Positions 22,239 to 31,090 of a stretch of 34,633 nt of DNA are shown piece by piece; position 1 is the stretch's first letter, and each line of letters starts with the position of its first letter. The stretch comes from Candidatus Thalassarchaeaceae archaeon. GTDB taxonomy: Archaea; Thermoplasmatota; Poseidoniia; Poseidoniales; Thalassarchaeaceae. The notes beneath the pieces are model-generated. The model saw nothing but the letters and a program-made list of their open reading frames with translations. It made no database searches and was not told where the DNA came from. The position numbers and the translations under genes are program-made. The stretch covers positions 1 through 34,633 of the forward strand of contig JAPYUP010000017.1 of assembly GCA_029940695.1 (NCBI GenBank), given 5' to 3'.

Positions 22239-23408
22239 GTGGCTATCGAGGTGCGAAACGTAATCGATGTCGACGAGCGATTGAGGCTTGTCGGTACTGC
22301 GCATATCAGCACGCAGTCGGTCGAGCTCGTCCGCAGGCAGATTAAGGAGTGGGGTCCTGACCTAGTCGCAGTCGAGCTGTGCCCTTCGAGGATGGCAGCA
22401 CTCACCGAGCCCGAGACACTTGAATCCGAGGATCTGCTGAAGATTATCAACGAGGGAAGGTCGGCGATGATCCTGCTGCAATCCGCCCTAGCAGCCCAGC
22501 AGCGCAGGATGGGAATAACCTCCGGGGAACAGCCGGGAGCTGAGCTACTCGCCGCTATTGAGGCGGCTGAGGATGCCGAAATTCCAATCGAACTGATTGA
22601 CCGCGACGTGGTGATAACGCTCAGGAGGGCGTGGGCTAGGATGGGACTGGTTGAGAAGTGGAGGGTCCTCAACGCGCTCCTGTGGGACGAGGACGATGAC
22701 GAGGACGTCTCAATTGAGGAGATGCTCGGGGACTCGGACCTACTGAGTAAGTTGCTCGAGGATGCGCGGGCAGTCGCACCTAGGGCGGGAGAGGTCCTAA
22801 TCGACGAGCGCGACGCCTTCCTCGCTGGCAGGATTCAGCAGATTAGGGGGAAGGGGAAGATACTCGCAGTGGTTGGTGCCGGCCACCTCAAGGGCGTTGC
22901 CCATCACCTCGGAGAGCCTGCGATGGAAACTACCGGAAGGCTCGCAGAGCTCAAGCTCGAGCCCAAGAAGCCGACTTGGCCCAAGGCGGTGGTGATGACG
23001 ATTCCCCTACTGCTGCTAGGTGCTGTCATCTGGATGGTCTACAACGGTGAGATGGGGGACCTGCGGCAGACCGCGGAGACCTGGCTAGTCCTGAACGCCC
23101 TTCTGGCCGGCCTTGGTGTACTCGTTGCTCGAGGCCACCCGCTTTCCATTCTCGTCGGCGCGGTTGCATCCCCGATCACGTCCCTCAACCCCACCCTCGC
23201 AGCGGGCTGGTTCGCTGGCTACACTCAACTCAAAGTGGCTGCCCCGACAGGCAAGGACGCGCAGGACTTTCTGGCTCTCGACGAGCTCTCGCTTTTCTGG
23301 AGGAACCGGGTCGGCAGAGTGCTGATGGTAACGGCCTTGGGCAACCTGGGATCGACGCTCGGCGCTTGGCTTGCTGGAGGCGCCATCATCGGCCTGCTGC
23401 TCAGTTGA
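22239..23408 (+). CDS. TraB/PrgY family membrane protein
   Basis: This 389-residue protein has the TraB/PrgY domain in its first ~235 residues: the opening RLVGTAHIST, VAVELCPSRMAAL, and the closing VVGAGHLKGVAHHL. The acidic insertion EDDDEDVSIEEM lies near 150. The C-terminal part has about four membrane helices (~250-270, 280-300, 305-330 and 365-389), as in archaeal and bacterial TraB proteins. The fold is related to GumN/Tiki proteins, which are thought to be metalloproteases; here the GTAHxS and GHL motifs are preserved. The start is GTG. Its place after folP looks operonic, with no clear functional tie. Confidence 0.85.
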   Translation: MAIEVRNVIDVDERLRLVGTAHISTQSVELVRRQIKEWGPDLVAVELCPSRMAALTEPETLESEDLLKIINEGRSAMILLQSALAAQQRRMGITSGEQPGAELLAAIEAAEDAEIPIELIDRDVVITLRRAWARMGLVEKWRVLNALLWDEDDDEDVSIEEMLGDSDLLSKLLEDARAVAPRAGEVLIDERDAFLAGRIQQIRGKGKILAVVGAGHLKGVAHHLGEPAMETTGRLAELKLEPKKPTWPKAVVMTIPLLLLGAVIWMVYNGEMGDLRQTAETWLVLNALLAGLGVLVARGHPLSILVGAVASPITSLNPTLAAGWFAGYTQLKVAAPTGKDAQDFLALDELSLFWRNRVGRVLMVTALGNLGSTLGAWLAGGAIIGLLLS

Positions 23409-23462
23409 CTCCCTCGAAGAAGCATTAACTGATTCCCCCCCTTCTCATCAAACCGGAATCAC

Positions 23463-24872
23463 ATGGTGAACTACGGATTCGTTATTGACAATAGGACTTG
23501 CATCGGCTGTCACGCCTGCACCGTCGCCTGCAAGTCCGAGCACGACGTACCCATCGGCGTCAACCGCACCCACGTCAAGTACATCGAGAAGGGGACATAC
23601 CCTGACTCTACTCGCGAGTTCAGCGTCCACCGCTGCAACCACTGCGAGGACGCCCCATGCACCACTATCTGCCCCACCACGGCGCTGTTCACGCGCTCGG
23701 ACGGCATAGTCGACTTCGACGACGAGCGCTGCATAGGCTGCAAATCATGCATGCAAGCATGCCCCTACGATGCTCTATACATCGATCCCAACAAGGGTAC
23801 TGCGGCCAAGTGCAACTACTGTGCCCACCGAATTGAGCACTCCTATGAACCGGCTTGCGTGATCGTCTGCCCGACCGAGTCGATAGTCTCGGGCGACCTC
23901 GACGATGCCGACTCGAGAATCGCCCAGCTCATCGCCTCCCAGAACACGACCGTGCGAAAGCCCGAGTCGGGCGCCACCCCCAACGTGCACTATATCGAGG
24001 CCAGTGAGGAGATGCTGGACCCGGCTGCCACTGATGTGACCGGAATCGGTATGTGGACGGACCAGGCCTTCGGTGTGGGGCACTTCGCCAAGTATGCCGA
24101 GAGCAGGATAGATTCGGCGGACACATCGTCCATGATTGTGCAGTTGGCGCTGGAGAAGAAAGCGAGGCAGGCCGCTCCACGTGACCAAGCCATCATCCGC
24201 GATGTGATGGAGCGTCTGGAGAACGAATCGTGGGCGAAGCGGTCCTACGACCAGCCGAGCAAGGGGGTGCTCTGGGGATGGGAAGTCTCCACATACATCT
24301 GGACCAAGGCGATTGCATCTGGAACCTACCTTGTCGCGACGCTGCTGATGCTGGCCGGACTAGTCGAGATGACCGACGAGTTGTGGTGGGCCACTCTCGG
24401 CATCGGCATCGGCTTCCTCGCCGTCACCGGAATCATGCTCGTCATCGACCTCGACCGTCCCGAGCGCTTCCTCTACGTGCTGCTACGGCCAAACTGGGAC
24501 TCGTGGCTCGTAAAGGGGGCGTACGTCTTGGCCGGCTACGGCGCTGTGCTGGCCGCCAGCGCAGCGGTGCTACTGCTCGACCTCGATCGCGAGCTCCTGA
24601 TCTACCTCGCCTACGCCGGTATTCCTCTAGCGGCTCTGACAGGAATATACACCGCATGGCTGTTCCAGCAGGCAAAGGGGCGATCCTGGGCCAAGGATGG
24701 TCTCCTGCCGCTCAAGTTCATGGTCGAGACACTTGTCATAGGCGCCGCCGTCTTCGTCCCGCTCATGCAACGAGACCCGCTGGTCGTCGCTGCGGGTGCA
24801 GCGCTGCTGGCGGTGGCTTGGATTCACGACAAGCAAATGGTCAGGAAGCCCCAGATGGAGCCGCTTCTGTGA
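23463..24872 (+). CDS. Fused four-cluster ferredoxin and NrfD-type membrane anchor of a molybdoenzyme complex
   Basis: This 469-residue protein combines two subunits normally encoded separately. Residues 1-~140 form an NrfC/DmsB-type iron-sulfur domain with 16 cysteines in four groups (13-23, 58-70, 90-100 and 117-136), enough for four [4Fe-4S] clusters. A ~130-residue linker follows. Residues ~278-455 form an NrfD/PsrC-type quinone-interacting membrane domain with about six helices and the conserved DLDRPERFLYVLLRPNWDSW segment; PsrC and NrfD have eight or more, so this one is shortened. No signal peptide or twin arginine is seen, so the clusters should face the cytoplasm. The catalytic subunit gene starts 9 bp downstream. 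Together they would exchange electrons between a molybdenum site and the quinone pool. Confidence 0.85.
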   Translation: MVNYGFVIDNRTCIGCHACTVACKSEHDVPIGVNRTHVKYIEKGTYPDSTREFSVHRCNHCEDAPCTTICPTTALFTRSDGIVDFDDERCIGCKSCMQACPYDALYIDPNKGTAAKCNYCAHRIEHSYEPACVIVCPTESIVSGDLDDADSRIAQLIASQNTTVRKPESGATPNVHYIEASEEMLDPAATDVTGIGMWTDQAFGVGHFAKYAESRIDSADTSSMIVQLALEKKARQAAPRDQAIIRDVMERLENESWAKRSYDQPSKGVLWGWEVSTYIWTKAIASGTYLVATLLMLAGLVEMTDELWWATLGIGIGFLAVTGIMLVIDLDRPERFLYVLLRPNWDSWLVKGAYVLAGYGAVLAASAAVLLLDLDRELLIYLAYAGIPLAALTGIYTAWLFQQAKGRSWAKDGLLPLKFMVETLVIGAAVFVPLMQRDPLVVAAGAALLAVAWIHDKQMVRKPQMEPLL

Positions 24873-24881
24873 GATGATGTA

Positions 24882-27608
24882 ATGGGATGGACGTTCATCG
24901 AGAATCTCGCGCAGAGACTGAAGATTATTCCTGACCTAGACCGTAAGCGTTCTGTGGGAGCGAGCGTCCCTCTGCGCACCTACCCCGATCCCGAACACTG
25001 GCACGACCATGTCGAGCTCGACGCCAACGCGTGGCCAGAGCACGTCGAGCGACGCTACTCGCTGGTGCCGACGACCTGTTTCAACTGCGAGTCGGCCTGC
25101 GGCCTGCTCGCCTACGTCGACAAGGAGTCTGGGCAGGTCGCCAAGTTCGAGGGTAACCCGCACCATCCCGGCAGCCGTGGGCGCAACTGCGCCAAAGGAC
25201 CGGCCACGATTAACCAAATCAGAGACACCGAGCGCATCCTCCACCCCATGCGCCGGGTTGGCGAGCGCGGCGCAGGAGGCTGGGAGCGGGTATCGTGGGA
25301 CGAGGCCCTCGACGAGATTGCGGCCAAGATCCGTACCTCGCTCAAGACTGGTGCCAAGGACCGGGTGGTGTACCATGTAGGGCGGCCCGGTCACGAGGGC
25401 TACACGAATAGGATACTGAAAGCGTGGGGTGTCGACGGACACAACAGCCACACCAACATCTGCTCAGCTGGCGCCCGCACCGGATACGGGCTGTGGCAGA
25501 AGCACGACCGCCCCTCACCCGACCACGCCAACGCGAAGGTCATTCTGCTGAGCTCCTCGCACCTCGAGACTGGGCATTACTTCAACCCGCACGCGCAGCG
25601 GATCCTAGAAGGAATGATGGATGGCGCCAAGCTCATCGTCATCGACCCGCGCCTGTCAAACACCGCCGCGATGGCGGACCATTGGCTTCCCACATGGCCA
25701 GGCTCCGAATCTGCGCTCTTCCTCGCTTGGGCACGCATGATTCTCGAGCGCGACCTCTATGATCGGGATTTCATGGAGAACTGGGTCAACTGGGATATGT
25801 GGCTCGATGCAGCGCACCCTGACGAGCCACGCACATTCGAGCGTTTCATCGAACTGCTGCTCGATGAGTATGCCGAGTACACCCCGGAGTTCGCAGCCGA
25901 AGAGTGCAGGATTCCCGTTGAGCAGGTCATCGAGGCCGGCGAGGCGGTCGCCAATGCAGGCAGCCGCCTGTGCACTCACGTCTGGCGCTCTGCTGCGATT
26001 GGGAACCTAGGTGGCTGGCAGGTCGCTCGCTCGCTGCACCTGCTGAACGTGCTGACCGGCAGCGTGGGCACAGAGGGCGGCACCTCGCCGAACTCGTGGT
26101 CCAAGTTCAAGCCAGAGCTGTTCGATGAACCGCCTGACCCAGACGGCTGGAACGAGTTGCACTTCCCACCAGAGTACACCCTCTCGCACTACGAGATGAG
26201 CCACATCCTGCCGCACCTCGTCAAGGACGGACGCGGTACCATGGACGTCTACTTCACCCGCGTCTTCAACCCGGTATGGACCTACCCAGATGGCTTCTCA
26301 TGGATCGAGATGCTGGAGAATGAGGAGTCGATCGGATGCCACATCGCCCTGACGCCGACTTGGAACGAGACCGCCTTCTTCGCCGACTACATACTGCCTA
26401 TGGGTCATGCATCCGAGCGACATGATATCAACTCCTACGCAACCTCTGCTGGCAAGTGGGTGGCGTTCCGCCAACCGGTGCTGCGCGAGTACGCGCGACG
26501 CGAGGGGCGCGAGGTCGAGTTCACCCACGAGGTCAATCCCGGCGAGGTCTGGGAGGAGGACGAGTTCTGGAACGAGTTGTCGTGGCGTATCGACGATGGC
26601 ACGATGGGGATTCGCAAGCACTTCGAAAGCCCATATCGCGAAGGCGAGCGGATTACTATCGACGAGTACTACCAGTACACCTTCGAACGCGTCCCCGGGC
26701 TGCCCGAGGCGGCTGCCGAAGAGGGCCTGGATGCGCTCGGCTACATGCGCAAGCACGGTGCCTTCCTAATCGAGGATGCGACCTACTCGAAGCATGAGGA
26801 GGAGGGCTGGCCGACACCGAGCGGCAAGCAGGAGCTGTACTCGCAGACCATGGTCGAGTTCGGCTATCCCGAACACGCCATCCCGCACTACCGAATCCGC
26901 AGTCATGTCCATCCGGACAACCTGCAAGGCGAGGACGAATACTGCCTGCTCCCCAACTTCCGACTCCCCCAGCACATCCATTCACGCTCGGCCAATGCCA
27001 AGTGGTTGGTCGAGATCGCCCACCGAAACCCAATCTGGATCCATCCGAAGGACGCTGCGAAACTTGGCGTGGACGAAGGAGACCTGCTCAAGATCGAGAC
27101 CGAGATAGGCTGGTTCGTGGACAAGGTCTGGGTCACAGAGGGAATCAAGCCGGGAGTTGTTGGCTGCTCGCACCACATCGGACGTTGGAGGCGCAGTCAG
27201 GACCGTGGGAACCGATTCCTGACCAACGAGGTTGTCATAGAGGATGTCGGAGAGGGCAGGATGCGGATGAGGACGGTCTCGGGAGTAGAGCCCTGGAAGT
27301 CTGACGACCCCGATACGAACAGAGTCTGGTGGAGAGACGGGGGGGTTCACCAGAACATCACGCACGCAGTGCAACCGGACCCGATTAGCGGCGCCCACTG
27401 CTGGCTACAGAAGGTGCGATTGAGCCGCCCGGGACCCGATGAGAAGTACGGGGATGTAGAAGTGGACACCAACAAGTCATTCGAGTACTACAAGCGCTGG
27501 AACGAGATGGCCAAGCAGCGCGAGACCCACCCGAGGGGCGAGCGTCGTCCGCTGTGGATGAAGAGGCCTCTATCCCCTAAGAAGGAACACTGGTTCATGC
27601 CCGAGTGA
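24882..27608 (+). CDS. Molybdopterin oxidoreductase catalytic subunit (DMSO reductase superfamily)
   Basis: This 908-residue protein is the catalytic subunit of a complex iron-sulfur molybdoenzyme. An N-terminal [4Fe-4S] motif has C66, C69, C73 and C103 (TTCFNCESACG, GRNCAKGP). It is followed by the family segments ILHPMRRVGERG and WERVSWDEALDEIA. C194 in HTNICSAGARTGYG is the likely molybdenum ligand, as in polysulfide, thiosulfate and sulfite-type enzymes; S195 is the alternative. The molybdopterin-dinucleotide-binding domain starts near 680 (QHIHSRSANAKWL). There is no Tat signal. A cytoplasm-facing enzyme such as SoeA-type sulfite dehydrogenase, or a polysulfide-type reductase, is therefore more likely than a periplasmic one. 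The substrate cannot be read from sequence. Confidence 0.88.
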   Translation: MGWTFIENLAQRLKIIPDLDRKRSVGASVPLRTYPDPEHWHDHVELDANAWPEHVERRYSLVPTTCFNCESACGLLAYVDKESGQVAKFEGNPHHPGSRGRNCAKGPATINQIRDTERILHPMRRVGERGAGGWERVSWDEALDEIAAKIRTSLKTGAKDRVVYHVGRPGHEGYTNRILKAWGVDGHNSHTNICSAGARTGYGLWQKHDRPSPDHANAKVILLSSSHLETGHYFNPHAQRILEGMMDGAKLIVIDPRLSNTAAMADHWLPTWPGSESALFLAWARMILERDLYDRDFMENWVNWDMWLDAAHPDEPRTFERFIELLLDEYAEYTPEFAAEECRIPVEQVIEAGEAVANAGSRLCTHVWRSAAIGNLGGWQVARSLHLLNVLTGSVGTEGGTSPNSWSKFKPELFDEPPDPDGWNELHFPPEYTLSHYEMSHILPHLVKDGRGTMDVYFTRVFNPVWTYPDGFSWIEMLENEESIGCHIALTPTWNETAFFADYILPMGHASERHDINSYATSAGKWVAFRQPVLREYARREGREVEFTHEVNPGEVWEEDEFWNELSWRIDDGTMGIRKHFESPYREGERITIDEYYQYTFERVPGLPEAAAEEGLDALGYMRKHGAFLIEDATYSKHEEEGWPTPSGKQELYSQTMVEFGYPEHAIPHYRIRSHVHPDNLQGEDEYCLLPNFRLPQHIHSRSANAKWLVEIAHRNPIWIHPKDAAKLGVDEGDLLKIETEIGWFVDKVWVTEGIKPGVVGCSHHIGRWRRSQDRGNRFLTNEVVIEDVGEGRMRMRTVSGVEPWKSDDPDTNRVWWRDGGVHQNITHAVQPDPISGAHCWLQKVRLSRPGPDEKYGDVEVDTNKSFEYYKRWNEMAKQRETHPRGERRPLWMKRPLSPKKEHWFMPE

Positions 27609-27611
27609 GAT

Positions 27612-27827
27612 TCAAACGGCCCCGGTCATCCTGCCCCAGGTGACCATCTCCCAGCCCCTCTCGTGCAGGTAGTAGAACAGCATCTTGAGCGAGATATCAG
27701 CCCCAGCGAAAAGCGCGCCGTGCTCGAACTCGCCTGTGATGGCGATGACGATTGCAACCCCCGTGCAGGTCGCTATGGCCCTCCAACTAACCGCCTTGAC
27801 GAAGCTCCGAGAGCGGCTCTGTCCCAT
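27612..27827 (-). CDS. DUF2061 membrane protein (copy 1)
   Basis: This 71-residue protein fits the DUF2061 family: RSFVKAVSWRAIA at the start, a first membrane helix (TCTGVAIVIAITG), a second region with ISLKMLFYYLHERGWE at the end. I use ATG 27827, which begins just before the domain; the longer frame to 27938 adds residues without similarity and would overlap the next gene upstream. It converges on the Mo subunit gene with a 3-bp gap. The family's role is unknown. A second, diverged copy lies 107 bp upstream on the same strand. Confidence 0.8.
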   Translation of the reverse strand: MGQSRSRSFVKAVSWRAIATCTGVAIVIAITGEFEHGALFAGADISLKMLFYYLHERGWEMVTWGRMTGAV

Positions 27828-27934
27828 CTCCAACGGAGGCGACGGTACAGGCGTACCAATTAACTTGAACGGCTCGTCAAATAGCGCGGACGCGTTTTTG
27901 TCGTCACCCAAACAGACGCCACCGGCGGAGCGTC

Positions 27935-28222
27935 TCAATGAACGGGGCGAAGTTTCAGGTTCTGTGAATCTACATCGACGTCCTCAAGACCCCAATCCAA
28001 CGAACTCCAACCTCGCTCGTGCAGATAATACAGCAACATCTTGGTGAACAATTCGGTACCTCCAACGGTTGCTCCTGCTAACCAACTTCCAGTGACTATT
28101 CTCGTTATGATAATCGTGTCTATAGTTCCGATAGTCCTCCATGAGAGTGTCTTCACTAGGCTGCGTTTCTTACCTGCGTGCCCAGCTCCTTCAATATGCT
28201 CTGTAACGATGTGCTCTGTCAT
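27935..28222 (-). CDS. DUF2061 membrane protein (copy 2)
   Basis: This 95-residue protein has the same core as its neighbour: RSLVKTLSWRTIGTIDT, a hydrophobic helix (IIITRIVTGSWLAGATVGG) and LFTKMLLYYLHERGWSSLDWG. It has an N-terminal histidine/glutamate-rich stretch (MTEHIVTEHIEGAGHAGK) and a longer C-terminal tail that copy 1 lacks. The two copies share the domain but differ much at the sequence level, so the duplication is not recent. The segment around this gene is visibly richer in A and T than its surroundings. No function is known for the family. Confidence 0.8.
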   Translation of the reverse strand: MTEHIVTEHIEGAGHAGKKRSLVKTLSWRTIGTIDTIIITRIVTGSWLAGATVGGTELFTKMLLYYLHERGWSSLDWGLEDVDVDSQNLKLRPVH

Positions 28223-28281
28223 GTTATCACTATGCTTTGCAGAACGGTATGTAGGATAACCCCTCCTATGGCCTAAACTAG

Positions 28282-28288
28282 AAAAAAA
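28282..28288 (-). terminator. T7 run directly after thiolase
   Basis: Three bases past the thiolase stop codon the minus strand reads seven T in a row. Archaeal RNA polymerase commonly terminates at such T-tracts, so this probably ends the thiolase transcript and insulates the DUF2061 genes. Confidence 0.55.
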
Positions 28289-28291
28289 CAG

Positions 28292-29527
28292 TCAAATCGA
28301 CTCGATTACTACCGCAATTCCCTGCCCGCCGCCGATGCATGCTGTCGCTATTCCATATCGGCCACCACTGCGCTTGAGCTCGTGCGCCAGCGTCAGCACC
28401 AGTCGGGTGCCCGTGGCAGCCAGAGGGTGGCCTAGGCCCACCGCCCCGCCGTTTACGTTGACCCGTTTGAGGTCGATGCCGAGGTCGTTTACGCATGCCA
28501 CGGTCTGGCCAGCGAAGGCCTCGTTAATCTCCCAGCGGTCAATGTCGCCAGTCGTGAGGCCAGCGCTCCCCAGCGCCTTGAGGCTCGAAGGCACCGGCCC
28601 GTGAGCCATAATCGCAGGCTCGAGGCCGACGATGCCCCACGAAACTATCCTAGCCAACGGCTGGTCGCCATCGGCCTGAGCCCGGCTGGCCGACTTGACC
28701 ACGACTGCCGCAGCACCGTCGACCACACCCGAGGCGTTGCCAGCGGTCACCAGCGAGTCGGGTCCGAAGTGCGTGCGCAACGCGGCCAGAGACTCCGTGG
28801 TCGTTCCTCGGACGACGTGGTCCTCCTGGGTAGCGCCGACAGTGCCGCCGGGAGTCTCGACATCGACGATCTCACGGGCCCACAAACCAGTATCGATGCT
28901 TGCTTCTGTGCGTTGGTGGCTGAGGGCGGCGAACTCGTCGGCCTGCTCGCGCATCACGCCGTTGCGTCGGCACAGCTCGTCGCTGGTCTGGGCCATGAAG
29001 GAGCCACAGATGCCATCGCGCAGGTTGGTGAACAGGTAGTCCTCCATGTCCTTGGCCAGCTCCTCTCCCGCTCGGGGAGGACGACCGAGACGGTAGGTGT
29101 CTCTCATATCTCTGAGAACATGCGGAGCCTGGCTGAGGTTCTCCATGCCCCCGGCGACCACGACCTCGGCCTCATCGAGCATGATCATCTGCGCGGCGTT
29201 GACGATCGACTGCGCGCCGCTGCCACAGAGTCGGTTGAGCGTCAGCATCGGCACCTCCTGCGGGATTCCCGCCTTGAGCCCCGCATGGCGGGCTCCGAAG
29301 ATTGCCTGGCCTGAGGTCTGGAGGGCGTGGCCCATCACGACGTGATCGATGCTACTGGGGTCGGTGCCGGTGCGCTCCATGGCACCCATGATGGCGATTG
29401 CGCCGAGGTCCTCTGTGGTGATGGATGCCAACCTGCCACCCGGCTCGCCGTCACCGCGCTTGCCGCCCAGCCACTCGCAGAACGGGGTCCGCGCACCACC
29501 TACCACGACGACGTCTTCGCGTGCCAC
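28292..29527 (-). CDS. Acetyl-CoA C-acetyltransferase (thiolase)
   Basis: This 411-residue protein is a bacterial-type thiolase. It has the nucleophilic cysteine in LNRLCGSGAQSIVNAAQ, the conserved NVNGGAVGLGHPLAATG with the active-site histidine, and the C-terminal cysteine in TACIGGGQGIA. Such enzymes either join two acetyl-CoA or cleave 3-ketoacyl-CoA in fatty-acid breakdown; length and motifs do not separate these roles. No HMG-CoA synthase or beta-oxidation gene is adjacent, so a degradative use cannot be excluded. The start is GTG at 29527, with no ATG near the expected N-terminus (AREDVVVVGGARTPF). A T7 tract follows the stop. Confidence 0.92.
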   Translation of the reverse strand: MAREDVVVVGGARTPFCEWLGGKRGDGEPGGRLASITTEDLGAIAIMGAMERTGTDPSSIDHVVMGHALQTSGQAIFGARHAGLKAGIPQEVPMLTLNRLCGSGAQSIVNAAQMIMLDEAEVVVAGGMENLSQAPHVLRDMRDTYRLGRPPRAGEELAKDMEDYLFTNLRDGICGSFMAQTSDELCRRNGVMREQADEFAALSHQRTEASIDTGLWAREIVDVETPGGTVGATQEDHVVRGTTTESLAALRTHFGPDSLVTAGNASGVVDGAAAVVVKSASRAQADGDQPLARIVSWGIVGLEPAIMAHGPVPSSLKALGSAGLTTGDIDRWEINEAFAGQTVACVNDLGIDLKRVNVNGGAVGLGHPLAATGTRLVLTLAHELKRSGGRYGIATACIGGGQGIAVVIESI

Positions 29528-29579
29528 GCGTAAGCGACCATGAACCGCCTCAAGAGCATGACTGTTCAGGTGCGCTGGC

Positions 29580-30989
29580 TCAGGAGTCGTTCCCTTCCTC
29601 GGTCATGGAGCCGAGGTAGTCAGGGAGTTCGACGCCCGACATCTTTGCGACGTCGTGGATTGGCGGCAGGCTCTGGACGAGGCTGCTCACGAAGTTGCTG
29701 GTGGCGGACGATCCGTCGGCGTTGTTGCCGCTGTCCCATACGGTGATCTTGTCGATCTTGAGGTTTCGAATCGCCTCGACCTGTGCCGCCACCATGCTCT
29801 CTATCTTCTCGACCATGAGCAGGGTCGCTGCAGCCTTGGGGTCCCCAGAGGTGCTCGTGACCAGTTTGTTGTACCCATCCGCCTTTGCGTCGAGGACTTT
29901 CTGGATACCCTCCGCCTCGGCCTTGTACACCGAGAGGATGGCATCTGCCTCACCTTGGGCGATGCGCCGCTGGCGCTCGGCCTCAGCCTCCGCGGCAATC
30001 TCGATCTGTTGCTTGGAAATCTGCTCGCGGACGAGCTCGCTGGCCTTCAGCCGCTCTTCCTCTTCGCTGTAGAAGGCACGCTGGATGGCTGCCTCGGCCT
30101 CGGCCGTGGCGACGTCCGCCCGCTGCTTTGCAGCTGCCTTCGCCTGATCGAGGTCTGCGTTCACCGCGGCAATCTCCGCTTGCGCTGTGTTCTCACCAGC
30201 GATGGCCAATGCCTCTTGGTTCTCGACGTAGACGCGCTTGTCAGCCTCCGCGGCCTTGCGACCCTTCGCTGCCTCGGCCAAGTTCTGCGCGACCTGAATC
30301 TCTCGTGTCTTGTTCGCCTGTGCCGCACCGATGGCACCGTCCCTCTCGGCGTTGGCAACGTCGATTCGGGCCTGCTCGACTGCGTGGGCAGCTGCCTTCT
30401 TGCCGATGCTCTCGATGTAGTCCGACTCGTCTGTGATGTCGACGATGTTCACGTTGATTAGGAACAGCCCGACCTTGTTCAGCTCAGCGCTGACGTTGTC
30501 TTGGATGTGCCTCAGGAACTCGTCCCTGTCCTGGTTGATTTGCTCGATGGTCATCGATGCGACCGTGAGACGGAGTTGCCCGAAGATAATCTCCTCCGCC
30601 GTCTCCTCGATATCGACGGGTTTCAGGCCCAACAGGCGCTCGGCTGCGTTGGCCATTATGTTGGGCTCAGTGGAGACGCCGATGGTGAAGGTGCTGGGGA
30701 CGTGGATGCGGATGTTCTGCTGGGACAGCGCGTTCCTGAGGTCGATCTTGATTGTCATTGGCTTCAGCGAGAGGAAGGCGTAGTCCTGAATCAGCGGCCA
30801 GACCAACGCTGCACCGCCGTGCAGCGTCTTGGAAGCCTTGGTCACCTTCCCTGTGGTGCGACCGTAAATCACCATAACTTGGTCGGGCGGGCACCTCTTG
30901 TAGCGCTGTGCAAAGAACATCACGGCGGCCACCAGTACCAATACGGTTGCGAATATCATTATCGTCAGTATAGAAGTAGCATCTGCCAT
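29580..30989 (-). CDS. Flotillin-like SPFH-domain membrane protein
   Basis: This 469-residue protein starts with one membrane helix (~6-26), then the SPFH domain (QVMVIYGRTTGKV, then ALSQQNIRIHVPSTFTIGVS), and a long alanine- and glutamate-rich coiled coil (~200-370; repeated AEAEA-type runs). It ends in a domain with KIDKITVWDSG, typical of flotillin/YuaG (FloT). Flotillins scaffold ordered membrane patches. ATG 30989 gives the normal N-terminus; an upstream frame to 31061 adds a non-conserved segment. An NfeD-like gene lies upstream on the same strand. Flotillins are widely encoded next to NfeD proteins, so the pair is very likely functional. The 101-bp gap between them holds no clear promoter box; TTCAAG at 31000-31005 is too close to the ATG. 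Confidence 0.92.
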   Translation of the reverse strand: MADATSILTIMIFATVLVLVAAVMFFAQRYKRCPPDQVMVIYGRTTGKVTKASKTLHGGAALVWPLIQDYAFLSLKPMTIKIDLRNALSQQNIRIHVPSTFTIGVSTEPNIMANAAERLLGLKPVDIEETAEEIIFGQLRLTVASMTIEQINQDRDEFLRHIQDNVSAELNKVGLFLINVNIVDITDESDYIESIGKKAAAHAVEQARIDVANAERDGAIGAAQANKTREIQVAQNLAEAAKGRKAAEADKRVYVENQEALAIAGENTAQAEIAAVNADLDQAKAAAKQRADVATAEAEAAIQRAFYSEEEERLKASELVREQISKQQIEIAAEAEAERQRRIAQGEADAILSVYKAEAEGIQKVLDAKADGYNKLVTSTSGDPKAAATLLMVEKIESMVAAQVEAIRNLKIDKITVWDSGNNADGSSATSNFVSSLVQSLPPIHDVAKMSGVELPDYLGSMTEEGNDS

Positions 30990-31090
30990 TGGCTCAACTC
31001 TTGAACACAGTGGGGTCCGCCCCCCTGAAGAATGCTTTGCCGGCACGGGCCCCAAACACATTCGCAGGGTGCTGGAACCAGGGGGTGAGC

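Noticed and set aside
24230-24877. 215-residue frame in another phase within the ferredoxin-NrfD gene
   Set aside because: It is arginine-rich and low in complexity, a frame-shifted shadow of the membrane helices of the real gene.
27891-27900. T5 run on the plus strand between the DUF2061 genes as a terminator
   Set aside because: It is on the strand opposite to both genes and does not follow a plus-strand gene closely.
28601-29314. 237-residue open frame antisense to thiolase
   Set aside because: The thiolase motifs read cleanly on the other strand across the same region; this frame has no recognisable domain.
29655-30461. 268-residue leucine-rich open frame antisense to flotillin
   Set aside because: Its repetitive leucine/arginine content is the mirror of the Ala/Glu-rich coiled coil of flotillin.
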